Positions 43,429 through 53,296 are shown, counted from the stretch's first letter. The stretch is 64,000 nt of DNA from Legionella sainthelensi (GCF_900637685.1 NZ_LR134388.1:1499501-1563500), one strand, 5' to 3'. Numbers and translations are program-made. Notes: generated from the letters alone by a model not told the origin.

Positions 43429-44793
43429 ATGCATTTACATATATTAGGTATCAGTGGAACATTTATGAGTGCACTTGCTTTGCTTGCTCGTGAAGCAGGG
43501 CATAAAGTTACTGGCAGCGATGCTGATTGTTATCCGCCTGTCAGTGATTTACTTGCGGCAAAAGGCATAGATTGGACTGAAGGTTATGTGGATACGCGTT
43601 ATGCATTGCAGGCTGATTTAATTATTGTAGGTAATGCAATTAAAAGAGGAATGCCTGTACTTGAGGCTGTTCTGGAGTCAGGAAAACCTTATACTTCAGG
43701 GCCTCAATGGCTCGCTGAAAACATTTTATCCAATTATCAAGTGATTGCTGTTTCAGGAACGCATGGAAAAACAACAACTACTTCTATGATTGCTTGGATT
43801 TTACATCAAGCAGGATTGAATCCTGGCTTTTTGATTGGTGGAGTATCATCAGATTTTAAAACCAGTGCGTGTTTAGGTCCAGGAAAATGGTTTGTTATTG
43901 AAGCAGACGAATATGACAGTGCTTTTTTTGATAAACGCCCTAAATTTATGCATTATCGACCAAGAATAGCTATTTTAAACAATTTAGAGTTTGATCATGC
44001 GGATATTTATCCTGATCTTGCCGCAATTCAATTGCAGTTTCATTATCTACTAAGAACGATACCTGCAAGTGGTGTTGCGATCAAACCTTGTCATGACAAG
44101 GCGTTAAATGAAGTAATTGCACGAGGCCAATACTCACGAATTGAAGAGCTTTCTTTGGATGGGAATGCTCAGTGGTCTGCAAAATTACTTGAAGAGAATG
44201 GTTCATCATTTAAAGTAGTGCATCTGGGAAAAGAGGTTGCGCAAGTGAATTGGCCCTTAATTGGCCGTTTTAATGTGGAAAATGGTTTAGCAGCGCTTGC
44301 TGCGAGCGTAAATGCAGGAGTGAACCCAGAAGTTGCTGCTGAAGCTTTGGAACGTTTTACGCCCGTGAAACGACGATTGGAAGTTCGTTCCACTAAGCAT
44401 GGTATTACAGTCTATGATGATTTTGCTCATCATCCTACCGCCATAATGCGCACTGTTGATGCTTTAAAACGAAGTAATAGACATCAACGAATTTTTGCAG
44501 TTTTGGAGTTTGCCTCTTATACCATGCGTACAGGCGTTCATGCCGCAGAAATGGCACACGCTTTGGAATCAGTTCATGGTGCTTATGTTTTGGAGCCTCA
44601 AGATTTTGATTTACATAAAACCCTGGATCATTGGACCTGCCCTTATACCATTTGTAAAAGCCATGATGATATTGTTCATGAAGTCTCAAAAACAGTACAA
44701 GCAGGAGATGCTGTATTGGTTATGAGTAACCGTGGTTTTAACGGTATTCATCAAAAGCTAATTACGTCAATTGATGAGCGTTTTGCGATGTAG
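43429..44793 (+). CDS. mpl: UDP-N-acetylmuramate:L-alanyl-gamma-D-glutamyl-meso-diaminopimelate ligase
   Basis: A 454-residue Mur ligase that recycles the murein tripeptide by joining it to UDP-MurNAc. Opening MHLHILGISGTFMSALALLA and the ATP loop SGTHGKTTTT (109-118) are typical of Mpl. The DDFAHHPTAI motif near 325-335 and the SNRGFNGIHQKL ending distinguish it from MurC. A ribosome binding site (TTAGGATT) precedes the ATG. Confidence 0.95.
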   Translation: MHLHILGISGTFMSALALLAREAGHKVTGSDADCYPPVSDLLAAKGIDWTEGYVDTRYALQADLIIVGNAIKRGMPVLEAVLESGKPYTSGPQWLAENILSNYQVIAVSGTHGKTTTTSMIAWILHQAGLNPGFLIGGVSSDFKTSACLGPGKWFVIEADEYDSAFFDKRPKFMHYRPRIAILNNLEFDHADIYPDLAAIQLQFHYLLRTIPASGVAIKPCHDKALNEVIARGQYSRIEELSLDGNAQWSAKLLEENGSSFKVVHLGKEVAQVNWPLIGRFNVENGLAALAASVNAGVNPEVAAEALERFTPVKRRLEVRSTKHGITVYDDFAHHPTAIMRTVDALKRSNRHQRIFAVLEFASYTMRTGVHAAEMAHALESVHGAYVLEPQDFDLHKTLDHWTCPYTICKSHDDIVHEVSKTVQAGDAVLVMSNRGFNGIHQKLITSIDERFAM

Positions 44794-45013
44794 TGTTATT
44801 GGGGAAAATTTTAATGAAATGACACTTCATTGAACAGTTAAAACTCAAGCATTAATTGAGAAAAAGAAACGCTTAATTCTTTTTATGTTCAATTCGTTAA
44901 ATTAATAGTTGCAATATTTTTTATTGGTTGTTATAAAAAATGGAGGCGTTTACATTTTAGGACATAAATGACGCGTTGCAGTTTTGCGGGTCACTATTTG
45001 CAGGAGGGATGCA

Positions 45014-45613
45014 ATGACTCAGTTTGCCAAGTTTCAGCAAAAAGCAAAACGATTAGCAATGTGTCTAGCACGAACTTATGGACAACATGCGGGCTGTTTA
45101 AGTTTTTTTTCAATACTAATTCCTGATAATGCTGCCATGGATGATGCGGGTACAATAAGTCTCCTAGCTCAGAGTTTAGATGAGACTTATGAGTTACTCA
45201 ATTATGTTAAAGACGTTAAACGGGATCCTAAGTTAACTCTCGATGAGTTCAATGAATTTAGAACCAAAGTTATTATTGGAATCTATTTGTTAAAATGGTT
45301 TCAATATAGCTCAATAATAAACAGTTATTTGCATCAACCTTTGATTGATTTGTTTCGCAGTCATTTGGGGGTACAGTCACTTGAAGAGATAGATAAGAGG
45401 TTCTTTGATTCGTGTCTGAGTGATCTTAGTTATTATTGCACTTTTGTTTATGAAAGACGTGAAGAAAAAACATATAGTGAATTAAATACACAATTAGGAG
45501 TAACAATTCAAAAAGACATTCATGAGGCTAAACACTTATCGTTTCATAATGGTTCTTCAGCGTTGTACGGGATTTATAGAGGGATCATGGGTTCCTTGGG
45601 ATTGAATATGTAA
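45014..45613 (+). CDS. uncharacterised protein, accessory block
   Basis: A 199-residue mainly helical protein without signal peptide or recognisable domain. A segment KRDPKLTLDEFNEFRTKVI near residues 66-84 resembles short motifs in the minus-strand proteins at 46986-48616. The ATG at 45014 is chosen because a strong AGGAGGG lies just upstream, rather than the upstream codon at 44984. The next gene starts 12 bases later, again with AAGGAGG, so the two form an operon. The family is unknown to me. Confidence 0.7.
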   Translation: MTQFAKFQQKAKRLAMCLARTYGQHAGCLSFFSILIPDNAAMDDAGTISLLAQSLDETYELLNYVKDVKRDPKLTLDEFNEFRTKVIIGIYLLKWFQYSSIINSYLHQPLIDLFRSHLGVQSLEEIDKRFFDSCLSDLSYYCTFVYERREEKTYSELNTQLGVTIQKDIHEAKHLSFHNGSSALYGIYRGIMGSLGLNM

Positions 45614-45625
45614 TAAGGAGGTTGT

Positions 45626-46894
45626 ATGACTTATACCCCACCACCATTTGCGACATTTAGAGTCAATACTCTTAACCTGGATACTGCATATTCTACTTTA
45701 TTAGGCAGATATAAAGTGGTTGACGCACGGAGTAGTGATTTAGTGCAACAAACTAGCCTTGAAGTATTAATAGCCAGAACAAATGAAGTAATAAAATGTA
45801 AGACGGATAGAGAAAGTCAGCGTGAAGTATTTAACTTATTAGTTAATGAATTACGGCAAATTCCTAAAGAAGATAAAGAAAAAACTACCCAAGGTACTTT
45901 GTTTTTATTAGGAGCATTAATTCATCGTTATTTTCGGCTAATCAAGGAGTATGATGATTACAATGGGTATGCATCCTGGACTTATTTTGGTACATGTGAT
46001 GTCACTAATTGTAAATTGTTCCTGGCGATAAGAAGAGCATTACAATTTAAAGAAATAGAGTACATTCCTAAAAAGAAATTCAAAGAAGATGACTTAAAGA
46101 TTCTTGATGTAGTAACAATTGTACGGGCATTAGAGGCCTTTCGTGACAATATGTTTGTCGAAGACAAAGAAAAAGTTCTTCGCTATATGAAATATCCTCA
46201 TTTTGCTCAGGATACAAATTTCCAAAAATACTTGCAGGATATTATTGAGCAACAAACGAGACGTGGTGCTGCGATTTTGCATCGGTTTAAAGCAATTGCT
46301 TTTGTCCAATCTCTAATAAAGCAAATTGAAAATGAGCGACAGCAGCTTGAAAAAGATATAGAGAAATGGTGCAAAGCGGTGGCAAAAGATCACAAGGATT
46401 TTAATAATTTTAGGGCATTAAATGATGAGGCAATTAACGCCAGTATTATTAAATATGTTGAGTCAGAAAAATCAAGAAATATAATATATGATTTATATTA
46501 CACACCATGGATTCAAGATAATCTTGAATCTACCGATTACAGCACTTTGTTGATCAAGATCAAGGAGTGTTATGATCAAAAATGCAGTTATAAACTTTTT
46601 GGCGGATATGTCTTATTATTACAGCAACCAAGGGGACTGGATGACAACTTGCTGTTTATTTTGCAAAAAGCATTAGGTCTTGAATGCTCTTTGGATGAAT
46701 TAAGCAAAAAAGATATGTTTAATGGAGTTAGATTTCTCAAACAATTTCTTGAACATGAACCAGGCGTTGTTTTAGATTGTGAGTTTTTTGGGGGCAGAGA
46801 TAAAATGGAGACGCTCTTGGCACGAGCAGAAAAAGAGTTGACCAAAGAGGCAGTTCTGGAAAGTTCTGAAAGCTCAGTCTCATTATCCTGTTAG
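45626..46894 (+). CDS. uncharacterised protein, possible effector
   Basis: A 422-residue soluble, helix-rich protein with no recognised domain. Residues about 225-255 (QIENERQQLEKDIEKW) are coiled-coil-like. The tail (EKELTKEAVLESSESSVSLS) is rich in Glu and Ser, as in many Dot/Icm substrates, though that is weak evidence. A consensus AAGGAGG precedes the ATG. Co-transcribed with the preceding gene. Homologues may be restricted to Legionella. Confidence 0.65.
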   Translation: MTYTPPPFATFRVNTLNLDTAYSTLLGRYKVVDARSSDLVQQTSLEVLIARTNEVIKCKTDRESQREVFNLLVNELRQIPKEDKEKTTQGTLFLLGALIHRYFRLIKEYDDYNGYASWTYFGTCDVTNCKLFLAIRRALQFKEIEYIPKKKFKEDDLKILDVVTIVRALEAFRDNMFVEDKEKVLRYMKYPHFAQDTNFQKYLQDIIEQQTRRGAAILHRFKAIAFVQSLIKQIENERQQLEKDIEKWCKAVAKDHKDFNNFRALNDEAINASIIKYVESEKSRNIIYDLYYTPWIQDNLESTDYSTLLIKIKECYDQKCSYKLFGGYVLLLQQPRGLDDNLLFILQKALGLECSLDELSKKDMFNGVRFLKQFLEHEPGVVLDCEFFGGRDKMETLLARAEKELTKEAVLESSESSVSLSC

Positions 46895-46907
46895 GTTCCA
46901 AAAAACA

Positions 46908-46931
46908 ATCCCGGACATCATGATCCGGGAT
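46908..46931. terminator. bidirectional terminator between convergent genes
   Basis: ATCCCGGA and TCCGGGAT form a perfect 8-bp GC-rich stem. On the minus strand it is followed by TTGTTTTTTGG, a good T tract for the minus-strand pair ending at 46986. On the plus strand the tail is weaker, but it lies 14 bases past the upstream gene. Confidence 0.75.
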
Positions 46932-46985
46932 GTTTACGAAATTGATTTTCTTGTTGAATGTAATGAAGAAACAAAGCCCAGAGTT

Positions 46986-47348
46986 TTAGAAGGAATATTG
47001 AATTGTATTCTCATTATTATTCGATTCACTTTGTTGTTCTCTATATTCCTTTAAAACCCGCCTTATTTCCTTTTGATTTAAACTGGGGTTGGAAATATCC
47101 TGTGCAGTTCTGTAAATATTAATGCTGATACGGATAGAGTTTACAATTTCTTTGATTTTGGTAAAAAAACTATCTTCTGGACGGTGATTTTCGGTATTCA
47201 AAATATCAGTGGATTGTTTTTTAAACTCATCCAAGGTTATTTTATTAGAAGAGCTTATGGGAGTGTGTTGATATTTTAAGATGAGATTATCTAAATTCTG
47301 CGCTTTTTGTATCACTTCGAATGCTTTGGCTATCTTATAATCTAGCAT
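46986..47348 (-). CDS. uncharacterised 120-residue protein
   Basis: A small helical, charged protein with no signal peptide. Residues 35-50 (NKITLDEFKKQSTDIL) resemble the C-terminal segment KKITIDELKSFLEKIM of the gene just upstream, hinting at a shared repeat or duplication. Its ATG overlaps the stop of that gene (ATGCTAG, 7 bases), so translation is coupled. A strong terminator follows. Confidence 0.6.
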   Translation of the reverse strand: MLDYKIAKAFEVIQKAQNLDNLILKYQHTPISSSNKITLDEFKKQSTDILNTENHRPEDSFFTKIKEIVNSIRISINIYRTAQDISNPSLNQKEIRRVLKEYREQQSESNNNENTIQYSF

Positions 47349-48616
47349 ATTAATTTTATAGAGCTCATTATTTTTTCTAAAAATGATTTTAACTCATCTA
47401 TGGTTATTTTCTTTTCTTTTAAATCAAGAAATTTCCCTTGCAGCTTTATAGGTTCCTTCATTGCAACAGAATCTAAAATTATTTTTTCTCCCAAAGCTCT
47501 TAGGCAATCGGTTTTAGCTTGAATTTTTTTACAATAAGCTAAATCCTTTATATATTCTTTATTGGGTATTTTTTCGTTACATTTTAATTCCGTATGTTTC
47601 TTGCTCAATGTATTTGCAACGTCAAACAGTCCATTTTCGAGCGCCAAGTCATAAAGTGTCTTACCCTCGGCAACACGTTCAATGGTTTTAGCATCTCTAA
47701 CTTGTTTAATGAATATGTCTATTTTAATACGTTCTTTACTTGTTATAAGAGCAGATAATTTATCATGCATTTTGTTGTTGAAGTGAACATCCAGAAGTTG
47801 AAATATATCCCTATTGCCCTCGCAATCTCTTCTCATCGAGGTAACATTATTTAGGAGATTGAAGAACGTTTTATAATTCATTTGCCCAATATTTTGTTTT
47901 AAGTAGCTTGTTGGATCTGCAATCGCTTTATCTTTTTCCATAGTCAATGAATTGAGTTTTAGCGCAAAAGGAGCTCTTTTATCAACAAAAGCTTGAATTG
48001 CCTTCTTATCATTTAGCTGAGTTTCACTATCTAATTGGGTACAGTAATCTGAATCTTTTCTAAGAATTACTGCAAATTTCATTGCTATTTGCAAAGTAGC
48101 GATACAACTTAACATTGCTTGCGAATTTTCGAAACTCGCGTACATAATTTCTTCATAAAACTTCATTAAATCAAGATCTTTTTCCGTTACATCGGTTTTG
48201 CACAGCTCATAAATTATAAGCGGGGTAATGTCATCTGCTCCTAACTTACTAAATATTGGATCAGGAGTATTAAGTCCTTCCTTATTAGGTACCAATTTAT
48301 TAACTTGTTCTTCTGTTAGATACAATGACCCAGAAGCCTGTTGATCCATTTCATTGAGAGTGCTCTCAAGTTGACTCTTATTGAAATTAGATACTTCTGC
48401 TGCAACTTTATCTGTTCCAATATAGTAAAGCTTATTCTGGCAATATATAAAGCCATCTGTATATTCATCACCATAATTGTCAGGCAACTCCTGCATTGAA
48501 TGGAGGTAGCATCCACAAGCAATATTTTGATATTTGACTTGAATTTCCTGAGCTATATTATTGACTTTTAATAAATTACCATTTCTTAAATGGTCAAGAT
48601 ATTCTTGTATATTCAT
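47342..48616 (-). CDS. uncharacterised protein with an ankyrin-like segment, possible effector
   Basis: A 424-residue soluble protein. Residues about 320-345 (EGKTLYDLALENGLFDVANT) fit one ankyrin repeat (GxTxLxxAxxxGxxxxxxxL), but further repeats are not clear. The rest is helical and Lys/Glu-rich. It is coupled to the 120-residue gene downstream. Ankyrin proteins are common Legionella effectors, but one weak repeat does not prove membership. The gene is convergent with the pair at 45014-46894. Confidence 0.6.
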   Translation of the reverse strand: MNIQEYLDHLRNGNLLKVNNIAQEIQVKYQNIACGCYLHSMQELPDNYGDEYTDGFIYCQNKLYYIGTDKVAAEVSNFNKSQLESTLNEMDQQASGSLYLTEEQVNKLVPNKEGLNTPDPIFSKLGADDITPLIIYELCKTDVTEKDLDLMKFYEEIMYASFENSQAMLSCIATLQIAMKFAVILRKDSDYCTQLDSETQLNDKKAIQAFVDKRAPFALKLNSLTMEKDKAIADPTSYLKQNIGQMNYKTFFNLLNNVTSMRRDCEGNRDIFQLLDVHFNNKMHDKLSALITSKERIKIDIFIKQVRDAKTIERVAEGKTLYDLALENGLFDVANTLSKKHTELKCNEKIPNKEYIKDLAYCKKIQAKTDCLRALGEKIILDSVAMKEPIKLQGKFLDLKEKKITIDELKSFLEKIMSSIKLIC

Positions 48617-48965
48617 TAATGAACCCTAATTAACTTCGTATTTTTAATTTAATCTTTAGATTTATTTTTGTACAATGAGTTGTATTTATATATCATATAC
48701 ATTTTTCAAATATGTTTTACTTTTAAAGGAATTAACTCATGGAGTCTATGTGTTTATTAGGAAATATTTGGAGTAAATTGATTGGTAACAGTAATTGTAT
48801 CCTACATCTTCATCAATAAAATGAAATAATGATAAAAAAAACCCGGTACAAAATATCATAGAAAGAAAATCTGCATCAGAAATATGAATACACCGCAATT
48901 GCGGTTGGCATTTTTAAGAGTTGATTTATACACGGAAATAATTTATTTATCTTCTTTAAGAAAGA
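48617..48965. other. AT-rich divergent intergenic region
   Basis: Lies between the minus-strand ankyrin-like gene and the GNAT gene. Very AT-rich with no supported gene. It should hold the promoters of both; I cannot assign a specific box. Confidence 0.45.
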
Positions 48966-49610
48966 ATGTTTGATGTGTCTATTATGCCTAAAAGAAAACC
49001 ACAGATCAGTGACTTGGAGCTTAAAACCCTTCGTGGTGAAACGATTCAATTAGAACCGCTTACTCTGAATCATTATGAGTTTTTACGATACCCGGCAAAT
49101 GATGTGCGAATTTGGACTTATATGCCATGTAGGGCGGATAGCGACTTTTACGATTGTTGGTTTCAGGATTGTTTACAACAACAAGCGGCAAGCACAATGC
49201 TAACTTATGTGATACGAAGACTAAAAGATAATGAATTGATTGGCAGTCGCGCCTATTATGAAATCGAACTACAGCATAAAAAACTAGAAGTAGGTTATGG
49301 TTGGCTTACCCCCTCAACATGGGGAATGCATTATAATCATGAATCTTTGTTACTGTTATTTAAAAATGCTTTTGAAGAATGGCATATCAACCGTGCGCAG
49401 ATTGCAACGGATCCTTGTAATATCAAAAATTACAATACCTTGAAGAAATTAGGTGCAGTACAAGAGGGTATTTTACGCCAGCATATGACTCATCATAATG
49501 GTCAGGTAACGGATACCGTTTTATTTAGTATTTTGGCAGAAGAATGGCCCGAAATGAAAAAAAGATTAGAAGCGCGGTTAATACAGCTGTATGTAAATAA
49601 TCGATTTTAA
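48966..49610 (+). CDS. GNAT family N-acetyltransferase (RimJ/RimL-like)
   Basis: A 214-residue acetyltransferase of the Acetyltransf_3 type. ETIQLEPLTLNHYEFL opens the fold, LEVGYGWLTPSTWG is the substrate strand, and RAQIATDPCNIKNYNTLKKL with GAVQEGILRQ forms the acetyl-CoA region seen in RimJ/RimL proteins. Target unknown (protein N-terminus or small amine). Start codon at 48966 or 48984; no strong ribosome binding site favours either. It lies alone in the accessory block. Confidence 0.85.
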   Translation: MFDVSIMPKRKPQISDLELKTLRGETIQLEPLTLNHYEFLRYPANDVRIWTYMPCRADSDFYDCWFQDCLQQQAASTMLTYVIRRLKDNELIGSRAYYEIELQHKKLEVGYGWLTPSTWGMHYNHESLLLLFKNAFEEWHINRAQIATDPCNIKNYNTLKKLGAVQEGILRQHMTHHNGQVTDTVLFSILAEEWPEMKKRLEARLIQLYVNNRF

Positions 49611-50032
49611 ACCTGTTCTGAAATTTATCTCAAATTGAGCTTTCATAGAGAGGTTAAGACTGGATGATTCAACCTTCTACGGTCATTTTTTCAACAACAG
49701 GTCCTATAGTATTATTCATTACCTATTGCCTCAATTTACTATGATAACCATGCATGTCGCAAAATTCATCCAAATACATTTTTTTACAGCACGATTACCC
49801 TGGCGATAACGTAAGCGCTGTGTTTTTAAATATAATGCCATCCTCCATCCTCCCATGCCACTTTCCTTCCTTAGGCAACAGGTAATTTGAGGTAACGCGG
49901 TATTTTGTATTGGAAGACTGATAATACTTGCTTAATGTATTTGAATTATAATTGGTGTTATATGTAATTTTTATTCATTTATAAAGCGTTTTTTAGTTAG
50001 GCAAAATTAATTTTAAGCTAAAAGGAATATGT
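49611..50032. other. intergenic region upstream of the large HAD-like gene
   Basis: About 420 bases with no supported gene or RNA. AAGG just before 50033 is the ribosome binding site of the next gene. A TTAATTTTAAGC stretch near 50007-50020 is vaguely like half of a PmrA box but is not convincing. Confidence 0.4.
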
Positions 50033-53000
50033 ATGTTTGATAAAACAAGTCCTGTAACCGATAAGGGTTTTCAAAGATATAAACAGGATTTTCAAAAAAA
50101 ATTTCTTTTAAATTTAGAAAACCATCTGAAGTTGCCCTATGATCCAAAAGGAGCAGACAATCAACCGTATAGGGTCATAGAGAGAACAAAAAACACAGAG
50201 GCTGCTCTTTCTCGTATATTTGATGAATATAAAATTCCTTTACTCTCTTATGATGAGTTTAAAAAATATATAAAAGCACCAAGTTGTATTGGTGTGTATA
50301 TGCAATCTTTAATGGATGAACTTTTACCTGAGCTTTTAAATGAAGATAAAACGGGTTTAAATCCCAGAATAATTAACGCGATTAATCACAATAACAAAGA
50401 AAACTATCGCCTTATGCTGGAAAGAGCAAATAATGACCCTCAACAACTTGCAAGATTCTTTATACAAGCAATAGTTGTGGGTTATAGTCAGCAAATGTTG
50501 GACAAAGTTAAGAAAGACAAAGATCCAACAGTGCAAATATCATGGTTCAATAATGAGGGGGCTGAGTTTACAATAGTAAGCAGACTAGTGAACATTAATG
50601 GACTTAGTGAGTTTGCGCAGAAACCCTTACCTTTAGATGAAGAAGAGCAAAGATCCCGTATGCAGAAGTTAATGAATGTATATGGAGGGAATGAGAATGC
50701 TCCTCAAGCACTGAAGAATAAGTTTGATGCATTTGGTGATTCTTTTGAAATAAGCAAGATACAAGCTCTTAAAACTTATTTAGATGCATTAAGCTGGGCA
50801 TTAAAAGAAGAGAATTTAAAAGGGTTATCTAAAGAAAAGGCCGAAGAATTATATCAACTTGTTGAAGAAAATATTTCACTTGTTCCATTGGATGAGGATT
50901 TAGAGGCTCGAGTCAATGCATTACATATTGAGACGCTTTTCGACAAGGCTTATGAGGATTTAGAAAAAACCGATCCAAAAGTTGGAAACCTTTTAAGCGC
51001 TGTTAAAAAGCTTAAAGATAATGGTGATTTAAGTACAGCTGATTTGGAAAGAATAACTACATACCTTAATGATACAAAAGCTTTTATCCAGAATCCTACC
51101 AGGGAAGCTCGTGAAAAGCAGCATAACAACATGAGAGATGCAATTAGAAAAAACCAATCGTGGGGACCCATAGTTGGAGGCGCACTGCTCTTGGATATGA
51201 ATAAAGTGGTTTATCATTCTCTGGATTTTGATGGATGTTATAGCAACGAGGCATCAAGCTTTAATCTTGGTAGAAACTGGATTAAAGAACGAACACTTGA
51301 AGAATCCAATAAAGCGTATCTAGAGGCAAATCGTGAATTTCTAGATTCTCTGAAAACAAAAGATAAAACAGTTCTTTTTATTGGCTCTAATCGCCAATCA
51401 CCTTATATAGATTTTAAAAATGGAACTGGCACGGACTATCCGCCTGGCTCCGTTTACCCGAGAATGGACGCTATTGCTAAAGACTTGGGAGAAAATGCAA
51501 CATTTAATCCTTTTCTGCTTCCGGATTTAGAGAGTGATGTGGTTGTGGCAGGAAAAACGCTTGAAAAATTCAATGAGAAGGGATATTTAAATGAGAATGG
51601 GAGTTATAAAGAGGGAATAAAATCAACTAAATTTAATGAGGATGGATTTTTAGAGTTAATGGATGATGAAAGTAAAGTCTCCTTGGCGCTGGCTCAAATG
51701 CATTATGCTGCCATGGAAAATCCTGAAGATATCATTGAATTTAATTTTTACGACGATCGTAAAGATATCGTCGAAAGTATGGAACATTTTTTTAAAGAGC
51801 ATCCCGAATTAATTCCTAAGAATGTAATCTTAAACTTAAGGGGATATTCCGGACCCCAATTAACTCAAGAACAAGCCAATGAGAATCTCCTTAATTTTCT
51901 AACACACACAACAATAGATCTTGAAAGTGAAGAAACAAAGAATGCAATATCGGAAGCCAAAAAACACAATATTCCTATCCTAATTAAAATTCCAGGTGAG
52001 GAGGAAAAATTTAAAATATATCGGCGTGCTTCTAATGGAGACTGGGACTTCGCTGACTTTAATAGAAACATAAAGGGATTAGACCCCTCTAAATTTGATG
52101 AGGTTTTTCCGGAGCTTAAAGGGATTAAAGGACATAATACATCAAAAAAAATGGAAATTTTTGATGAGTTAAAAAAACACCATTTTTTGCCTATTCCAGT
52201 AACAAGAAGAGATAAAATCTATAATTATGGAAGTCCAACATTAATAGCCTCAATACCAGGCGAAGGTAGTATTCCAAAAGAAGTAGCTGATTGGAAACCT
52301 CTTTATGTAGCAGTTCGGGAAGCTTCAATGAGTCCCGATGCGAAGCATTGGAAAGCAATGAAAGTTGCTAGTGAGTTCAGTTTTACAGAACTTATATCGC
52401 AATCCTACTCCGACACTCACTTACCTGCTAAAAGAGTGAAAGAATTCATTGAGCACAATCTTTCAAAAATGGGAAATAAAGAGAGTGTTGAAGTACTTTC
52501 TAAGAGCAAAATAAGTAGCCAAGCGGTAGTTCAAATCCTTAATGGGAATGAAAATAAAGATAATATAATTAAACAAATCATAGAAAACAAAGTCAATCAG
52601 CTTAAAGAAGAGTTAAGTAAGGAAGTACGTCAGCAAATAGAATCTTTTCTTAAAGGTTTTACAAAAACTATTAATACCATAATAAATGAAAAATTATTGG
52701 AATTGAGCAATGAGAATGAGCTTGAAAAGAGAACTGCAATAGAGTCTTATTTAATTGATCTTTATAAGCTAAAAATTCGCGATGGAAATAAATCTTTAGC
52801 CGAGATGGAGATAAATAACGGCATAAAACAACCAAGAAATGCACTGTGTAGCACCATTAGTGATGCATTGAACTCACCTATAACACTACAAGATTGTCAA
52901 AAATTGAATAGTTTAGTAGGACATGCGAGAAATGCTGCAGCTCCTGATGTAGACCCTAAATCCAAATCAAAATCCCTGTGCGAACTTGCCTATCTTTCTG

Positions 53001-53296
53001 ATGAGCTTGTTGGAGCAAAATCTGAGAAGTTGCAAGCAGTCTCTGCGGCATGTGGCGTATTTGCTGTTATTGCAACAATAGTAGCATTTGCTCTTGCTCC
53101 TACAGGTCTTGGGTTTATTATTGCTATGGCTGTAGCTGGGGCACTGGCAGCGGCTAGCATAGGAACGGGAATAGCAGCAAAAGTTAAAGAATCCGATTTG
53201 TCGGAAAAAACTCGGGACTTCAAGAAGGTGCTCGAGGAAAAAAGAGAAGTTAAAGTGGAATACGCTCCAGAGCCACCTCAATTTAACTTTTCGTGA
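50033..53296 (+). CDS. large HAD-like protein with C-terminal membrane hairpin, putative effector
   Basis: A 1087-residue protein. Around residue 395 begins a HAD-like region: motif I HSLDFDGCYSN (Asp398, Asp400), motif II VLFIGSNRQS (Ser452), and a late acidic motif NFYDDRKDIV (Asp574, Asp575). The 390 residues before it and about 400 after it are helical and Glu/Lys-rich without recognised domains. Residues about 1005-1049 are strongly hydrophobic with a Pro-Thr-Gly turn, likely a membrane hairpin, followed by a charged tail. No signal peptide. The DFDGC...SNRQS pattern recurs, to my recollection, in large Legionella proteins listed as Dot/Icm substrates. Phosphatase activity and secretion are inferred. 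Confidence 0.65.
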   Translation: MFDKTSPVTDKGFQRYKQDFQKKFLLNLENHLKLPYDPKGADNQPYRVIERTKNTEAALSRIFDEYKIPLLSYDEFKKYIKAPSCIGVYMQSLMDELLPELLNEDKTGLNPRIINAINHNNKENYRLMLERANNDPQQLARFFIQAIVVGYSQQMLDKVKKDKDPTVQISWFNNEGAEFTIVSRLVNINGLSEFAQKPLPLDEEEQRSRMQKLMNVYGGNENAPQALKNKFDAFGDSFEISKIQALKTYLDALSWALKEENLKGLSKEKAEELYQLVEENISLVPLDEDLEARVNALHIETLFDKAYEDLEKTDPKVGNLLSAVKKLKDNGDLSTADLERITTYLNDTKAFIQNPTREAREKQHNNMRDAIRKNQSWGPIVGGALLLDMNKVVYHSLDFDGCYSNEASSFNLGRNWIKERTLEESNKAYLEANREFLDSLKTKDKTVLFIGSNRQSPYIDFKNGTGTDYPPGSVYPRMDAIAKDLGENATFNPFLLPDLESDVVVAGKTLEKFNEKGYLNENGSYKEGIKSTKFNEDGFLELMDDESKVSLALAQMHYAAMENPEDIIEFNFYDDRKDIVESMEHFFKEHPELIPKNVILNLRGYSGPQLTQEQANENLLNFLTHTTIDLESEETKNAISEAKKHNIPILIKIPGEEEKFKIYRRASNGDWDFADFNRNIKGLDPSKFDEVFPELKGIKGHNTSKKMEIFDELKKHHFLPIPVTRRDKIYNYGSPTLIASIPGEGSIPKEVADWKPLYVAVREASMSPDAKHWKAMKVASEFSFTELISQSYSDTHLPAKRVKEFIEHNLSKMGNKESVEVLSKSKISSQAVVQILNGNENKDNIIKQIIENKVNQLKEELSKEVRQQIESFLKGFTKTINTIINEKLLELSNENELEKRTAIESYLIDLYKLKIRDGNKSLAEMEINNGIKQPRNALCSTISDALNSPITLQDCQKLNSLVGHARNAAAPDVDPKSKSKSLCELAYLSDELVGAKSEKLQAVSAACGVFAVIATIVAFALAPTGLGFIIAMAVAGALAAASIGTGIAAKVKESDLSEKTRDFKKVLEEKREVKVEYAPEPPQFNFS

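Noticed and set aside
50003-50025. Possible PmrA-type box upstream of the HAD-like gene
   Set aside because: Only one TTAAT-like half is convincing and the spacing to a second half is wrong.
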